From: Eudorina sp. 2006-703-Eu-15
Lineage: Eukaryota > Chlorophyta > Chlorophyceae > Chlamydomonadales > Volvocaceae
Length of the DNA: 64,000 nucleotides
Direction: 5' to 3'
Assembly: GCA_003117195.1 (NCBI GenBank)
Contig: BDSI01000007.1
Coordinates: 62,001 to 126,000, forward strand
A program made the position numbers and the translations under genes. The notes under the pieces are model-generated. The model ran no database searches. It was given only the letters and a program-made list of their open reading frames with translations, and was not told where the DNA came from. Of the stretch, positions 21,101 through 32,441 are shown one piece after another. Numbering within the stretch: position 1 is the first letter of the stretch; the number at the start of each line of letters is the position of its first letter.

Positions 21101-24100
21101 CTCATGCCCTCATGCCCTCATGCCCTCATGCCCTCATGCCCTCATGCCCTCATGCCCTCATGCCCTCATGCCCTCATGCCCTCATGCCCTCATGCCCTCA
21201 TGCCCTCATGCCCTCATGCCCTCATGCCCTCATGCCCTCATGCCCTCATGCCCTCATGCCCTCATGCCCTCATGCCCTCATGCCCTCATGCCCTCATGCC
21301 CTCATGCCCTCATGCCCTCATGCCCTCATGCCCTCATGCCCTCATGCCCTCATGCCCTCATGCCCTCATGCCCTCATGCCCTCATGCCCTCATGCCCTCA
21401 TGCCCTCATGCCCTCATGCCCTCATGCCCTCATGCCCTCATGCCCTCATGCCCTCATGCCCTCATGCCCTCATGCCCTCATGCCCTCATGCCCTCATGCC
21501 CTCATGCCCTCATGCCCTCATGCCCTCATGCCCTCATGCCCTCATGCCCTCATGCCCTCATGCCCTCATGCCCTCATGCCCTCATGCCCTCATGCCCTCA
21601 TGCCCTCATGCCCTCATGCCCTCATGCCCTCATGCCCTCATGCCCTCATGCCCTCATGCCCTCATGCCCTCATGCCCTCATGCCCTCATGCCCTCATGCC
21701 CTCATGCCCTCATGCCCTCATGCCCTCATGCCCTCATGCCCTCATGCCCTCATGCCCTCATGCCCTCATGTGCCCTCATGTGCCCTCATGTGCCCTCATG
21801 TGCCCTCATGTGCCCTCATGTGCCCTCATGTGCCCTCATGTGCCCTCATGTGCCCTCATGTGCCCTCATGTGCCCTCATGTGCCCTCATGTGCCCTCATG
21901 TGCCCTCATGTGCCCTCATGTGCCCTCATGTGCCCTCATGTGCCCTCATGTGCCCTCATGTGCCCTCATGTGCCCTCATGTGCCCTCATGTGCCCTCATG
22001 CCCTCATGCCCTCATGCCCTCATGCCCTCATGCCCTCACGTATGTCCCAACCCCGCAGTGCGAGGTGGTCATTCCGGAGGAGTGCATCCGGGAGCTCAGT
22101 CTGGTGGGCTGCTACCGCAGCCTGCTGCCCAGGGCCATCGCTGGGCCCGGGGTGGCGCCGCTGCTGGACCGCAGCCCGCCGCCCGCGGCGGCGCATCAGA
22201 ACGCATCGGCCGCCGCTGGCCGGCAGGACACCGACGCAGCGGAGCAGGCAGTCGACTCAGGCGGTGGCGATGGTGAAGGCGGTGGTGGTGATGGCGGCGG
22301 CGGTGGTGGTGGCAGCTCCGTTAACGTGGCTGCGCTGGCAGGCGGGATTGCAGGTGGGCATGGGTTTGGTGCATGTGGTTCGTTGGTGTCGTGGATGTGG
22401 TGGGTGTGTTTGGGTGTTGTGTCGTAGAAGTGGATGTGTGCGAGGGAAGAGGAGGGTGTATGCGGTGCAGCACGACACTCACGGGGGAGGGTCATGGTCT
22501 AGGGGGTATTTGAGGGACAAGGATGGGATGCGGCGTCCGGGTCCAGTTAAGGGGCCAGTCAAGGATCCAGTCAAGGGGCCAGTCAAGGGGCCCCCCGGGC
22601 AGCAGCGCATCGGACGGCGGGCAAACACGCACGACGCGCAGTTGGCGCGCACATGCTTTACTGCTAGACGGCACAGCGTACATGTATGCTTTACTACTAG
22701 AGCCGTGCCAGTCGTGGAATCCTACACCCCGCCCGCATCGTACATGCCGTATTGATCGTACGTGATGTCGTACTAATCATCCCCATCGCTCTCAGGCGCG
22801 GTGGCGGGTGCGGCACTGTTGGCCGCTGCTGTGGCTGTCTTCGTGGTCCGGCGGCGGGCACGGCGGCGGTGCGGCGATGCCGAGCTGGGCCCCAACGGCT
22901 CAAGGCCGCTCAAGGCGCCGCGCGACGGGGGTGCAGCGGGCAACTTGTGAGTGGGCGGGGGGCTGCGGGCTGCCTGCGGGCTGCCTGGGGGCTGAGGGGT
23001 AGAAACTGGTGTGATACTTCAAAGACCTCGACCGTGGTCCGAGGTAACCCAACTAACCGACCCATCTCGGCCCCTACCTCCCCTCCCCCCTGGACCTTCC
23101 CGCGCCGCCCTCGCGAATGGAACTGGGGGACGCCAGGTCAGTCATCCACGAGACCTCGTCATCAACTTCGGGTGGGTGCACGAAGACGTCGGGATGGACT
23201 CGTCGAGATGGGTTCGTCGGAATGGAATTATTATATTAATAAGGACGTTACAGCGGACGTAACCGTAACCGTAACCGTTACAAGGTGGACCCCGCCCGCG
23301 GACGTGTGGACCCCGCCCGCGGGTCATCGGTGACAGGATCCAGTTAATGCTGGATTCATTTAATGAGATGGATGTCGTTGGGGTGGATGTTCGGCACTCT
23401 CGCTTGCGCCCGGCCACGACAATCGGTCGCGCCCGGTTTGCCCGCCGGGAGTACCGTAAACAAACCGTACGGAGAGGTGTACGGCAACGGCCCACGTGCG
23501 ACGCACGCTAGCTGTTACAGATGGACTCATGAACAGGTGTCGCAAAGCTGCCGGTGCAACGCATACACACATACACACATACACACATACACGGGGTGGG
23601 CTTCTTGTTATACACACATACACGAAGCGGCCGTCCTCTGTGGTATCCCGACTGGCGCACCGCAGGTGGCGCCAACAACCGAAATCACCTGCTGCCGGTG
23701 CTAATGGCGGGCTCGCCCGCCGGCGGGGCGCCACGCGGCATCCCGCCCATGCAGACCAACCCCCTCTGCGCCTCCTCGCCTCGGACAACAGACCTGGGAC
23801 TGACCTGCTCGTCCAAACGGCTAACCCCCGACGAGCTGGCGCTCGTCCCGGTCACCGAGCACACCCCGATCGAGCCATCCCTGGACTTGGGTGTCAAGGT
23901 GCGCAGCTCCAGGACGTCCGCCGCGGCCGCCCGCCGTCTCAATTCGCCGGCGAAGGGCGCCGACGCCGATGCCGCCGCCGCCGCCGCCGGCGGCGGCGGT
24001 CGAGCCGCAGGGGATGCAGTGGCGGGCGACAACGCACCGACGGCCAACATCCTAACGTCCCCCACCGCCGCAGCGAGCGCCGACGGCGAGGGTGAGGGCG

Positions 24101-27100
24101 AGGGTGGGGGTGAGGGCGAGGGTGAGGGTGAGGGCGAGGGCGAGGAGGGCGGCGACACCTTCGGGCCGGAGGTCCAGCTGCTGCCCACCGTGTTAGGGGC
24201 GGGCGCCTACGGCCGCGTCATGGTGGGGATGTACCACGGCAAGAAGGTGGCGGTGAAGCTGCTGAAGCGTGACCTGTTGGCGCTGGCGGACAGCAGCAGA
24301 AGCTCCGCGGACCCCTCGTCGGGGGCCCAGCAGGCGGGCCAGAAGAACGGCTCGGCGGCGGCGGCGGGGGCGACAGGGAAGGCGGCGGGAAGCAGCGGGA
24401 CGGCGGCGTCGTCGGCGTCGGACAGCCGGTTCCGGTACGAGCGTGCCTCCCTGGAGCAGGAGGTGGCGGTGCTGGCGCGGTGCCGCCACCCCAACATCGT
24501 GCGGCTGCTGGCGGCGAGCCTCGAGTGAGTGGCCGGGGGCGGGTGGAGGCATATGCTGTCCTGCTGCCTATGTATTCCCGGGGTGCCGAGCTCGGGGTTC
24601 TCCTCCAACCACGCACCGCCCTCCTCCCCCTCCTACGCCTCCTCCGCGCTCCTGCTCATGCTCCTCCTCCCCTCTCACTCCCCGCATCCCCACAGCGACG
24701 ACCGCGTATGCCTGGTGATGGAGCTGATGGACACCTCCCTGGACCGACTGCTGCACCAGCACTACAAGGGCGACATGCCGCTCCCGCTGGTGGGTGCGTC
24801 CGTCCGTGGGTGGGTGGGTGGGTGGGTGGGTGGGTGGGTGGGTCAAGGGTGGGTGGGTGGGTGGGTGGGTGGGTGGGCTCCCGGCGGCGGCGCGTGCTGT
24901 GCCTCTGTACGTACAGACCTGTGGACGGGCTGTTGCCGCCCCTGGATCTAGCTACGCGTACCGTCGGCGGGCGTCGGCAGTCTCGTTCCACAGCTACCTC
25001 GCCTCGCGCAGCACCCACGTCCGTCCGTCCGTCCGTCCGTTCAGGCGTCAGTGCGCCCGACGTCTGCGTCCCTGGCTGGCCCCGCCCTGCTTGTGCGTCT
25101 GCATTCATGGCGGTGTGTGTGCGTCAGGTGCTCCACATCGGAATACAGATTGCGAGGGCGCTGGCGTTCCTGCACCCCACCGTCATGCACCGAGGTAGGT
25201 GAGGATGGAATACGGCACAGATGTACGGTATGTGTACGGCAGCCCCGCGACCACGTTGCCTTCCTCGTTCGATCGGTCGACAGTGACCGCCGGTCCCGTT
25301 CGGATCTTGGCCCGGCCTGCCTCCTGCTTCGCGCGGGGGGCATGTCCTGTCCTGCCCCATGACCTAGTGAACCTTGCTGATGACCTGAGGGCTGGGCGGG
25401 TGATGATGGTCGTACATGGCATTAGTACGACCATACATTTCGGTCCATGCTGCCCCGCGGGATCCCGCTGACAGACCCGTTTGTGCGCGAGACCAGGCGG
25501 CATCTGAAGCGCGCGGACTGCAAGCCTGCAGCCACGTCTGTGATCTCTTCCGAGCCGTCCCTCATGGATCATCTATGCAGCAATCACTGCCAGTCGATTG
25601 TTGGGCGCATAATACGTCTACTCTGTCCTGTCTGTCTGCAGATCTGAAGCCCGCCAACGTCCTCATCTCGCAACCCGAGAGCGACAAACCGATCGCCAAG
25701 CTGGCGGTGAGCGCATGCCGGGACCGACCTTGCTTCCGTACATACCTGCGATGCCGTACCTGCTGCGATTTGCTGTCACTCCTGCTCGTACGTTATCGTG
25801 ATGATGTAGTAGCAACATACCCCCTTGCCCCAGGATGCCATAGTGTACGAGTGCTCACGCATTGTTGATTACGATAAAATAATATGTACGGTAACATCGA
25901 GTCAACGACCGACCGACCGAACGACCGGCCGACCTGTCCATGCGCGCGCCCCTCCCCTCAGGACTTCGGTCTCTCGCGACTGCTGAGCTCCGTTCTGGTC
26001 ACCAAGAACCCCGTCACCGGCACGGTGAGCGTGGCTAGCTGCGTGGCTAGCTGGCTGGGTGCCAGGTTGTGCCAGGGCGTGGGAGGGGGGGGGATGACGG
26101 ATTCGCAGGGCAGGCCCTGGCCTGCATCCGAATGATGTGCGCTGCCGTACATACGTGTTAGATACGGTCGCGGCGCAGTACGGCAGCTGGTGAGGTTAGT
26201 GATGTATATATGTGTGTAGGTATGCGTTGAATACGATAATTATTGCTACGCCGCCGACATTTCGCTGCCACCTATTTTATTTGCCAGCCGGGCTTCGCTG
26301 GCGCGCGTGAGTCCAGAAACAACGAAGCCAGGGATGTGTACCACTTTGATCGCAAATGAGCCGTACAAGTACGGCATTAAGAGTGTCCCTTCTCCATATC
26401 CGCCAAGCGTCCGTTTGGCGCCCGCGCGCGTCGAAATGTACGAGCGAAGGAGTCGCGCGCGGCGCCGTACGTGCCATATGTACATTCGCCCTACTGCCGT
26501 TGGTCTGCTGGAGACGACCACGCTGCCCGACCCGTACACCCGTCGTACTTCCAGGCTCCGTACATGGCTCCGGAGACGTTCAACATCATGACCCCGGAGT
26601 TCACTGACCGCACGGTAGGTACGGCGTGTACTGCCTGGTGCGACGCATTCAGGCCGCATTGCACATGCCGTCATATACCTAACACCTATTCGAGTGCGCA
26701 TACCGACCTAGCTACTCGAGTACACACACACCCAGTGTGTATGGTAAGTATTTTCTTACCATCGGGCGGGTTTCATTTCTAAACACACCCAGTCGATTCG
26801 ATCATCATGGCCACCATGCCATGCTTGTGGGACAGAGACGGTCCCAGCTCACCTCTGCCCCTCCAGTGTCGTTCATCCCCAAACACACACACATTCGTTG
26901 CATGCTGAGCTCCACAACTCCGACCGCCCCCTGGGATCTGGGACCGGGGGCCACGCACGGGGCACCGTCCGTCGCTCCGTCCGCATGCAACCTGAATCTG
27001 AACCAGTCGTGATGTTCCCGCCCTCCACATGACACCCTAGCTATGAGGATCCCCCGATGCCCAACGAACGACCCGCCCGCGGCCCCCGGCCTCCCCATGC

Positions 27101-27699
27101 CATACACACACGCACTGAAACACTCACACACACACACGCAGGACATTTACTCGCTGGGCGTGATCCTGTTCGAGATGCTGTCGGGGTCGAGGCCCTGGGA
27201 GGGGCTGAGCATGCTGCAGGTGCGGGCGCGCGCGCGGTTACGTAGGGAGCATGGTGTGAAGAGGGGCTGCATGCACGTTTGCTCGACCCCCTGCTGCTGG
27301 GCCCCTGGGCCCCTGGACCCTCGGAGACAGATGTAGACCAGATAGACCTACCGCCCCTCTAGCAGCTATCCACAAGCGTGCGCGCCACCTCCACCGGTCA
27401 GTGTATGTTGGTCCTTGCTGCTGCTGCTGTCGTCGTCCTCCTCCTCCAAGATCGCCACTGCGATCGTCATCAATAAGGCCCGACTGCCCCTGGAGCTGCT
27501 GTTGGACGAGCGCTGCCCCCACAAGCTGCGGGTGCTGATCGGGCAATGCTGGGACGAGGACCCGCAGCGGCGCCCGGCCGCGGCGGAGGTGGTCAAGACC
27601 CTGATGCTCGTACAGGAGGTGCGGGGAGGGGAGAGGGAGGGGAGGGGTGGGCGGGGCGGGGGTCAGCGGCGCGGGATGGATGAGGTTGACGTGGGTTGA
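18163..27699 (+). CDS. Transmembrane receptor-like Ser/Thr protein kinase (TKL-like), at least 15 exons
   Basis: Exons by phase: 18163-18522 (signal peptide SSVAVLAAWFLFWSTIMA, then VQVYTGGQAIDALVNPAVTN), 19138-19215 (FKMGPGIVFCWSQLVIRGIR), 19642-19789, 20506-20783 (Cys-containing ectodomain), 22059-22353 (Gly/Asp-rich stalk), 22796-22946 (membrane helix AGAALLAAAVAVFVV then RRRARRR), juxtamembrane exon(s) to about 23666, 23666-24524, 24696-24789, 25128-25194, 25642-25706, 25962-26024, 26555-26614, 27142-27219 and 27451-27699. Kinase landmarks: GAGAYGRV loop, VAVKLL lysine, HR+DLKPANV split across an intron, DFG, YMAPETF, DIYSLGVILFEM. DLKPAN indicates Ser/Thr specificity. A Glu-Gly repeat precedes the kinase and a Ser/Ala insert sits in the N lobe. 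The juxtamembrane junction does not fit phase, so an exon is missing there. The last exon could instead splice at 27618 to 28145 (DLDCP stop). Ligand unknown. Confidence 0.8.
21052..22039 (+). repeat. Intronic minisatellite: 8-bp CATGCCCT array switching to 10-bp CATGTGCCCT
   Basis: The block 21052-21768 is an almost perfect run of about 89 copies of an 8-bp unit. From about 21761 to 22000 the unit gains TG and becomes 10 bp, about 24 copies. About five 8-bp copies then close the array at 22001-22039. It lies wholly in the kinase intron 20784-22058, just before the acceptor. Because 8 is not a multiple of 3, every frame encodes the same HALMPSCP peptide, which produces three long but meaningless open frames. 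Confidence 0.95.
23228..23334 (-). repeat. Dispersed LINE-end/short-repeat family member
   Basis: Read on the minus strand it starts GTCACCGATGACCCGCGGG, has two GCGGGCGGGGTCCAC-type repeats, then TTGTAAC and three GGTTAC units, and ends GTCCGCTGTAAC plus an AT-rich tail. It links the motif at 16838 with the TTGTAACGGTTAC fragments at 5928 and 27939, so all belong to one family. It lies in a kinase juxtamembrane intron. Confidence 0.65.
24806..24878 (+). repeat. GGGT microsatellite in a kinase intron
   Basis: Two blocks of tandem GGGT separated by CAAG begin about 16 bases after the donor at 24790. A CCGT run (about 25018-25040) lies in the same intron. G-rich tracts like this could form G-quadruplexes in the pre-mRNA. 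Confidence 0.9.
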
Positions 27700-27938
27700 C
27701 CCCGAGAGGATCTGCATAACTGGCAGCAGGGGCAGTCTGGAAGCCCGCGTGTTTGCTTTTGCCCTGTTCTGCTGGCATATACAATATTGTTGTATCTGTT
27801 AACGTACCATTGATGTAATTGTACACCTCTGGATCGACGACGTCTGACGGAAAACAATTTCTTGTTTTTATTATTTAGTTCTTTTATTTTTGTTAGTATA
27901 ATTTCTCTTTTAGAACAATAAAAATGTGAATTCAAAGT

Positions 27939-27964
27939 AATGTAACCGTTACAATGTGGACCCG
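27939..27964 (-). repeat. Short dispersed repeat fragment
   Basis: On the minus strand it reads GGGTCCACATTGTAACGGTT followed by ACATTA, nearly identical to 5928-5953. It lies in an AT-rich stretch after the kinase stop codon, or in its last intron if the alternative ending is used. Confidence 0.65.
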
Positions 27965-28918
27965 TAAACTGTTTTTATTGTAACACATAGGAGTTAGTAA
28001 TAGGAATTAATGACCGCGACTGTATAGTACCGCATACGGCAGGCAGGGTATGGCGGTTGGGTTTTCCGTAGGGTGGGTCTGCCCGAGTGCAAAATAAGCC
28101 GACGCCCTTGCCTCTTCACGCTGATCTGCTCCCAACCTCTGCAGGACCTGGACTGTCCGTAGGCAGGGACAGGCCTGGAAGGAAGGAAGGAAGGTTGGAA
28201 GGGGACGAAATCTCACGACCGGTGACGACCGGAAGGCCTCCGTCGGTCTCAGCCCCGCACACGCGCCCTCACCCGACCTCCGACAGACCGCAGCAGCTGC
28301 GCATTCTGCATCGCCTGCGCTTTATATGCACCTGCCTACCGCCTTGCAACGTTCCGTTCGTTCCGGGTAACAGCTGCGTGGTGAACGCGGCGTGACGCAC
28401 CGCGGACACCAACCGAACCAACACAGAACCAACCACCAACCAACCAACCACCAACCGACCGTAACCCGGCCGCGAGTGGCCCCTAGCTGGCTGGCACGCG
28501 CCCACCCGCGCACCCATCAGTCTGTTCATCAGGTCACACACCGCTCGCTCCCGACCTCCCGACGTATCGGTGCCGGCGCCGGCGCTGCGCCTCGGGGGAT
28601 CGCCGCATCATCATCACTTTGCTTGGTTTGTTTAGTTTGTTAGTTAGTTCCCAAGAACAGGAGCCCTAGACCCGCCCCCCCTGTACCACGTGTCGGTACA
28701 GCCTAGCTACCCGCAGATCCAACGAGTCGATTGTGGGGTGTGATGAAGAATCATGTTTGTCTGTCTGTTTATTTATTCGCGGCATGCACGTGTGTGCGAA
28801 CGACAGTGCTTCTTCCTTCGCCTGTGGTCTATGTTAGGTGTCATGCATGTCCTGACTGACTGACTGACAAGAAGAGCGGCGAGTGCAGCGACGCGCCTGG
28901 TGTCCGTGTGTACCTCCA

Positions 28919-28957
28919 CGTCCGTCCGTCCGTCCGTCCGTCCGTCCGTCCGTCCGT
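28919..28957 (+). repeat. GTCC microsatellite
   Basis: Nine to ten perfect tandem copies of a GTCC tetranucleotide in noncoding DNA. Confidence 0.9.
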
Positions 28958-29564
28958 GCACCACGGCATTCACCATCTTGTGAGCAAATAAAGTGTGCTT
29001 AGAGAAGAGACCCGCCCGACCGTGCACGCCTATCTTATGTCTTGCAAGCAGCATGCATTTCTCAGCGGTACGCAGACGCGCACCGATCCTTCCCTACACG
29101 GACCGCAGACCCGTCATATCATCCACATCTCGCTTTGCGAGCAGCGCTGTTAGTACGCAAATAAGAACGTATGTGTGTATGTGTGCACGCGATGGGATGT
29201 AACGGGGGGTCGAGGCCATATTGCGTCAAGGTGTGCCGTGTTTTTTATTTTCCGTACCTCATGTAGTACATCGGCGCGCGCCGCATTTATTACCGACCCA
29301 TGGGTCCGACTCTATACATCTATATACCCCGCGTCCCTCCGTGTTGGGGCGAATGCGAGGCAGATAATGTACGCCTCGTCCATCATATCATATTACAGAT
29401 CGTCCAACATGTCGTACTACACATCGTACTATACATCAGCGTAGGCTGCGAACAGCCCGGTAGCAGTTGGTGTTGGCGAATGGAAAGAGACAGCATCGTT
29501 CAAGTACCCATGCGTGCAGGGGGGGCGGGGCTTCAATTTTCCAACCGTGCGTAGCGGTTTTGTG

Positions 29565-29680
29565 GGGTGCGGCAGCCTGCAGCAGGCTGACTGGGTGGGG
29601 TGTCGCCTGCAGCAGGCTGATTGGGTGGGGTGCGGCCATTGGGTGGGGTGCGGCCTGCAGCAGGCTGATTGGTTGGCATG
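29565..29680 (+). repeat. Imperfect tandem repeats around GCAGCAGGCTGATTGG
   Basis: Three to four imperfect copies of a unit of about 28-36 bases containing CAGCAGGCTGA and TTGGGTGGGGTG. No open frame with known motifs is associated. Confidence 0.7.
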
Positions 29681-29849
29681 CAGGTCCCGGCCGTGGGCGG
29701 GCGTGGATGGTCGGTGGACGAGACCGTACACCGCCGGCGGGCTCCAACAATGCTGGCGGCGGGTGTACATATATTGCCGGCGTGAATGACGGTGGCTGGG
29801 TGGGCGGGGTAGGAGTGACCTTCCTCTTGTGTTTAGAGAAAAGACCCGC

Positions 29850-29851
<2 letters not shown>

Positions 29852-29927
<76 letters not shown>
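29852..29927 (+). repeat. GT dinucleotide microsatellite
   Basis: About 37 perfect GT units. Long alternating purine-pyrimidine tracts of this kind can adopt Z-DNA and are usually length-polymorphic. Confidence 0.95.
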
Positions 29928-29930
<3 letters not shown>

Positions 29931-30602
29931 TATGTTAGGGGGGGCCGTGGGCGCAGGCTTGTGGGTGCGTGGCATGTGTGTATGTACGGCACTGGCGACC
30001 TGCGGCCCGCAAGTCGTTACGGCACCATCCACTCGCTTTCGTCTGAACGGGCCTGCGGCTAAGACGCACAGAGACGCACAGAGATACTTTTTATTTGCTG
30101 TGGAAGTCGCTTTGCGAATTTTCGGGATGCTTACGTACGTATGGGGCCTGCTCTTTTCATCAGGTCACTCGCGGCGGCGGGTGGGCGGGTCGCGCAAGGC
30201 GGGGCCGCCGGCAGTGAGTGCGCGTAGCTTGTCAGCTGGTGCGCGTGTGCCTTGTACATTCACAAGCGATCATATAATTAATTTCTGCTCACATTATCGT
30301 GGTGAGCAGGTACATTAATTACGATGGGGAGCAGGAGGGGGCGAAGGAGGGGGGCGCGGTGAGGCGGGAGGAGGAGCAGGAGAAGGCGGTGTTCGTTGCA
30401 GGTAGATAGGCGCGGAAAGAGGGGACAGCATGCAAAGGCGCGAGCGCGGGGGGCAGGCGACCTTCACTTGCGGTGTATCTTCGGTTGCTTGTCAAGCACT
30501 CACCGTTGACGTACGTATTGCCGTACTCTGGCGATCAGGGCCACGCACGCGTCGCGGCGAGTTAGCTCGCTGCAGTGCAGCTCAGCGAAGCGTAGTCCGT
30601 GT

Positions 30603-30660
30603 CAGTTGGTTGGTTGGTCGGTTGGATGGTTGCAACCAACCATCCAATTGGTTGGTTCGT
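30603..30660. repeat. TTGG-rich inverted repeat (hairpin-forming)
   Basis: GGTTGGATGGTTG is followed almost at once by CAACCAACCATCCAA, so the two arms can pair into a stem. TTGG tetranucleotide runs flank both sides. No gene is associated. Confidence 0.7.
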
Positions 30661-30835
30661 AAGGATGGATGCTCGCGATGCATGCCGCCGCGTGTTGATT
30701 GGCCCTGCCGCGCGACACGCAGGTGCTGCTAGATAGCGCTGATGATATAGATACGCGCAGCCGTATGCGTTTCTTTTTAAGGGTAACGTGCGGCAGGAAT
30801 GCGGCACGCACAGCAGTTGACTGTCACCGATGGAT

Positions 30836-30870
30836 GTCACCGATGACCCACGGGGTCCGCTGTTACATCC
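30836..30870 (+). repeat. Short copy of the LINE 3'-end motif
   Basis: It matches 16838-16872 closely (GATGACCCACGGGGTCCGCT then TTACATCC), and a partial duplicate GTCACCGATG lies just upstream at about 30823. An AT-rich tail follows. No element coding sequence is attached. Confidence 0.65.
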
Positions 30871-31233
30871 TTAATTTAGTTGAGATGTGTAGCCAGCCAG
30901 CCGGCCAGCCGGCGGTTCTGGCAGCCGCCTGTCCCTCGTCTGCTGGCTGCTGCGTTTACGGAGTCTGGGGGGTCGTGTTTTTCAGACTCCGTACAAGTAA
31001 TCCAAATACGGTGAGACTACATACTGAGACAGATATGCTGCTGCTGGGTGCGCTTGAGGTTGCGGATGAGGGTCACGGCGCTGGCGGACCGAGTGCTTCG
31101 TTGCCGTGCTGTGCTTGCTTGTTATGAATTGTATTGCATGGTCGGGTGAATGTACGGATGAATGGGCGTACGTACGGCACCTGCATGCTGGCCGTGCCGC
31201 ACGCTTGTGTCTGGGCTGCTTGCTGCCTGTGCT

Positions 31234-31250
31234 CTAGGGTTTAGGGTTTT
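31234..31250 (+). repeat. Telomere-like tract
   Basis: CTAGGGTTTAGGGTTTTGG, two telomere-type units in noncoding DNA. Confidence 0.55.
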
Positions 31251-31529
31251 GGTTTCCCGCCTCCCTCGCTTAAGGCGAGGGGATCTGTTTTTAAAGTTCA
31301 TGTGAGCGAGTTTAGGAACACGTACACATGAAGCCGGGGTACCGTGCATCTGGCGAGCGAGGCCGGGTGACCGGATACTGGCGGTGGCGGGTGGTCTACG
31401 TAGCTATAGGGGTTACCTCGACTGGATTCGTCATCACTTGCTCGCCTTGCTTGAGTTTTAAGATGGTTATGTGTGGCATGTGTGTAGGAGTACCTGGATT
31501 TCGTGTTGCTGCACGTTGCTGATGCTGTT

Positions 31530-31622
31530 CGTAGTAGTAGTAGTAGTTGTTGTTGTTGTTGGTGTTGGTGTTGGTGGTGTTGTTGTTGTTGGTGTTGGTG
31601 GTGGTGGTGGTGGTGGTGGTGC
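31530..31622 (+). repeat. GTA/GTT/GGT trinucleotide tract
   Basis: Runs of GTA, then GTT, then GGT triplets. Open frames here (poly-Val, or poly-Asn/Thr on the other strand) are repeat artefacts. Confidence 0.85.
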
Positions 31623-32179
31623 TGCGAGTATTGCCTCGTACCACGTGCGTCCCTGCTGCGTGTACGTCCCTGTACATCCCCGTATACCCCGTACCTACGT
31701 CTCACGTAATCCTGTATGACGGTGACAGTTGTTTGTTGTTGCTCTCCAGCCCGGCAGGCCGCAGCACTGATCGATTCTCGTAGGTTCCTGACGTGTCGTG
31801 TTCGTTGGTGCATGTAAGGTGTACATACATATACATACAGTCAGCGAACGTCGACTACCACTGCTGCGCTTCGCCGCTGGGTGTCCTGGTCGGTTGCGTC
31901 TGACGACATACAGCGCTTCGGTCGAGTCTGAAATAACCAACAAGTTCCTAGTCCAAGTATTTAATATGCGGCACCTAACAACCGCCTCCGTCCAACGGTC
32001 CTAAGGAGCTCCGACCGTACATCCACGCCAACCAACTCTACTTGGTTCCCGATGCGTCGGTGTTCCGCGACACCAGCCCCTTGCCCCCTCACCCCGAGGA
32101 AGCAACGCACCCAGGGATCTATCGGCCTACGGCGATCCCGAGCTCCCGCCCCTCCGGCCCACCTGCCCATTTTTGACGT

Positions 32180-32216
32180 AGGGTTTTAGGGGTTTTAAGG
32201 GTTTTAGGGTTTAGGG
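32180..32216 (+). repeat. Telomere-like tract (TTTTAGGG variants)
   Basis: Four to five degenerate units (GGGTTTTAGGGG, TTTTAAGGG, TTTTAGGG, TTTAGGG). It is the longest such tract in the window. TTTTAGGG is the Chlamydomonas telomere unit and TTTAGGG the plant one. Confidence 0.65.
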
Positions 32217-32396
32217 ATGAACCCACGGTGCCAACCCGCCCACGCTGTGTCTTTTCCGCGCGCAGCCGCGCTCACCGACCGACGCTCGGAGCACCCCACT
32301 CCCCACTCACCACTCACCACACAGCAGGCAGGCACCCCCCGCGACTTGTTAGAAGCAAGCAGTGCGAATGCCGCACACATACACACACACCCCTAC

Positions 32397-32441
32397 AGAC
32401 CTGACCTGACCTGACCTGACCTGACCTGACCTGACCTGACG
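32397..32441 (+). repeat. CTGAC pentanucleotide microsatellite
   Basis: About eight tandem CCTGA units in noncoding DNA. Confidence 0.9.

Noticed and set aside
21052..22039. CRISPR-like array
   Set aside because: Direct tandem units without unique spacers, in a eukaryotic intron.
20792..22755. Plus-strand frames of 483-636 codons with HALMPSCP repeats
   Set aside because: They are produced by the 8-bp intronic minisatellite, which reads the same in all three frames; flanks are kinase intron and exons.
29436..30318. Frames of about 190-280 codons with poly-Val-Cys or poly-Thr-His
   Set aside because: Translation of the GT dinucleotide microsatellite; no conserved flanks.
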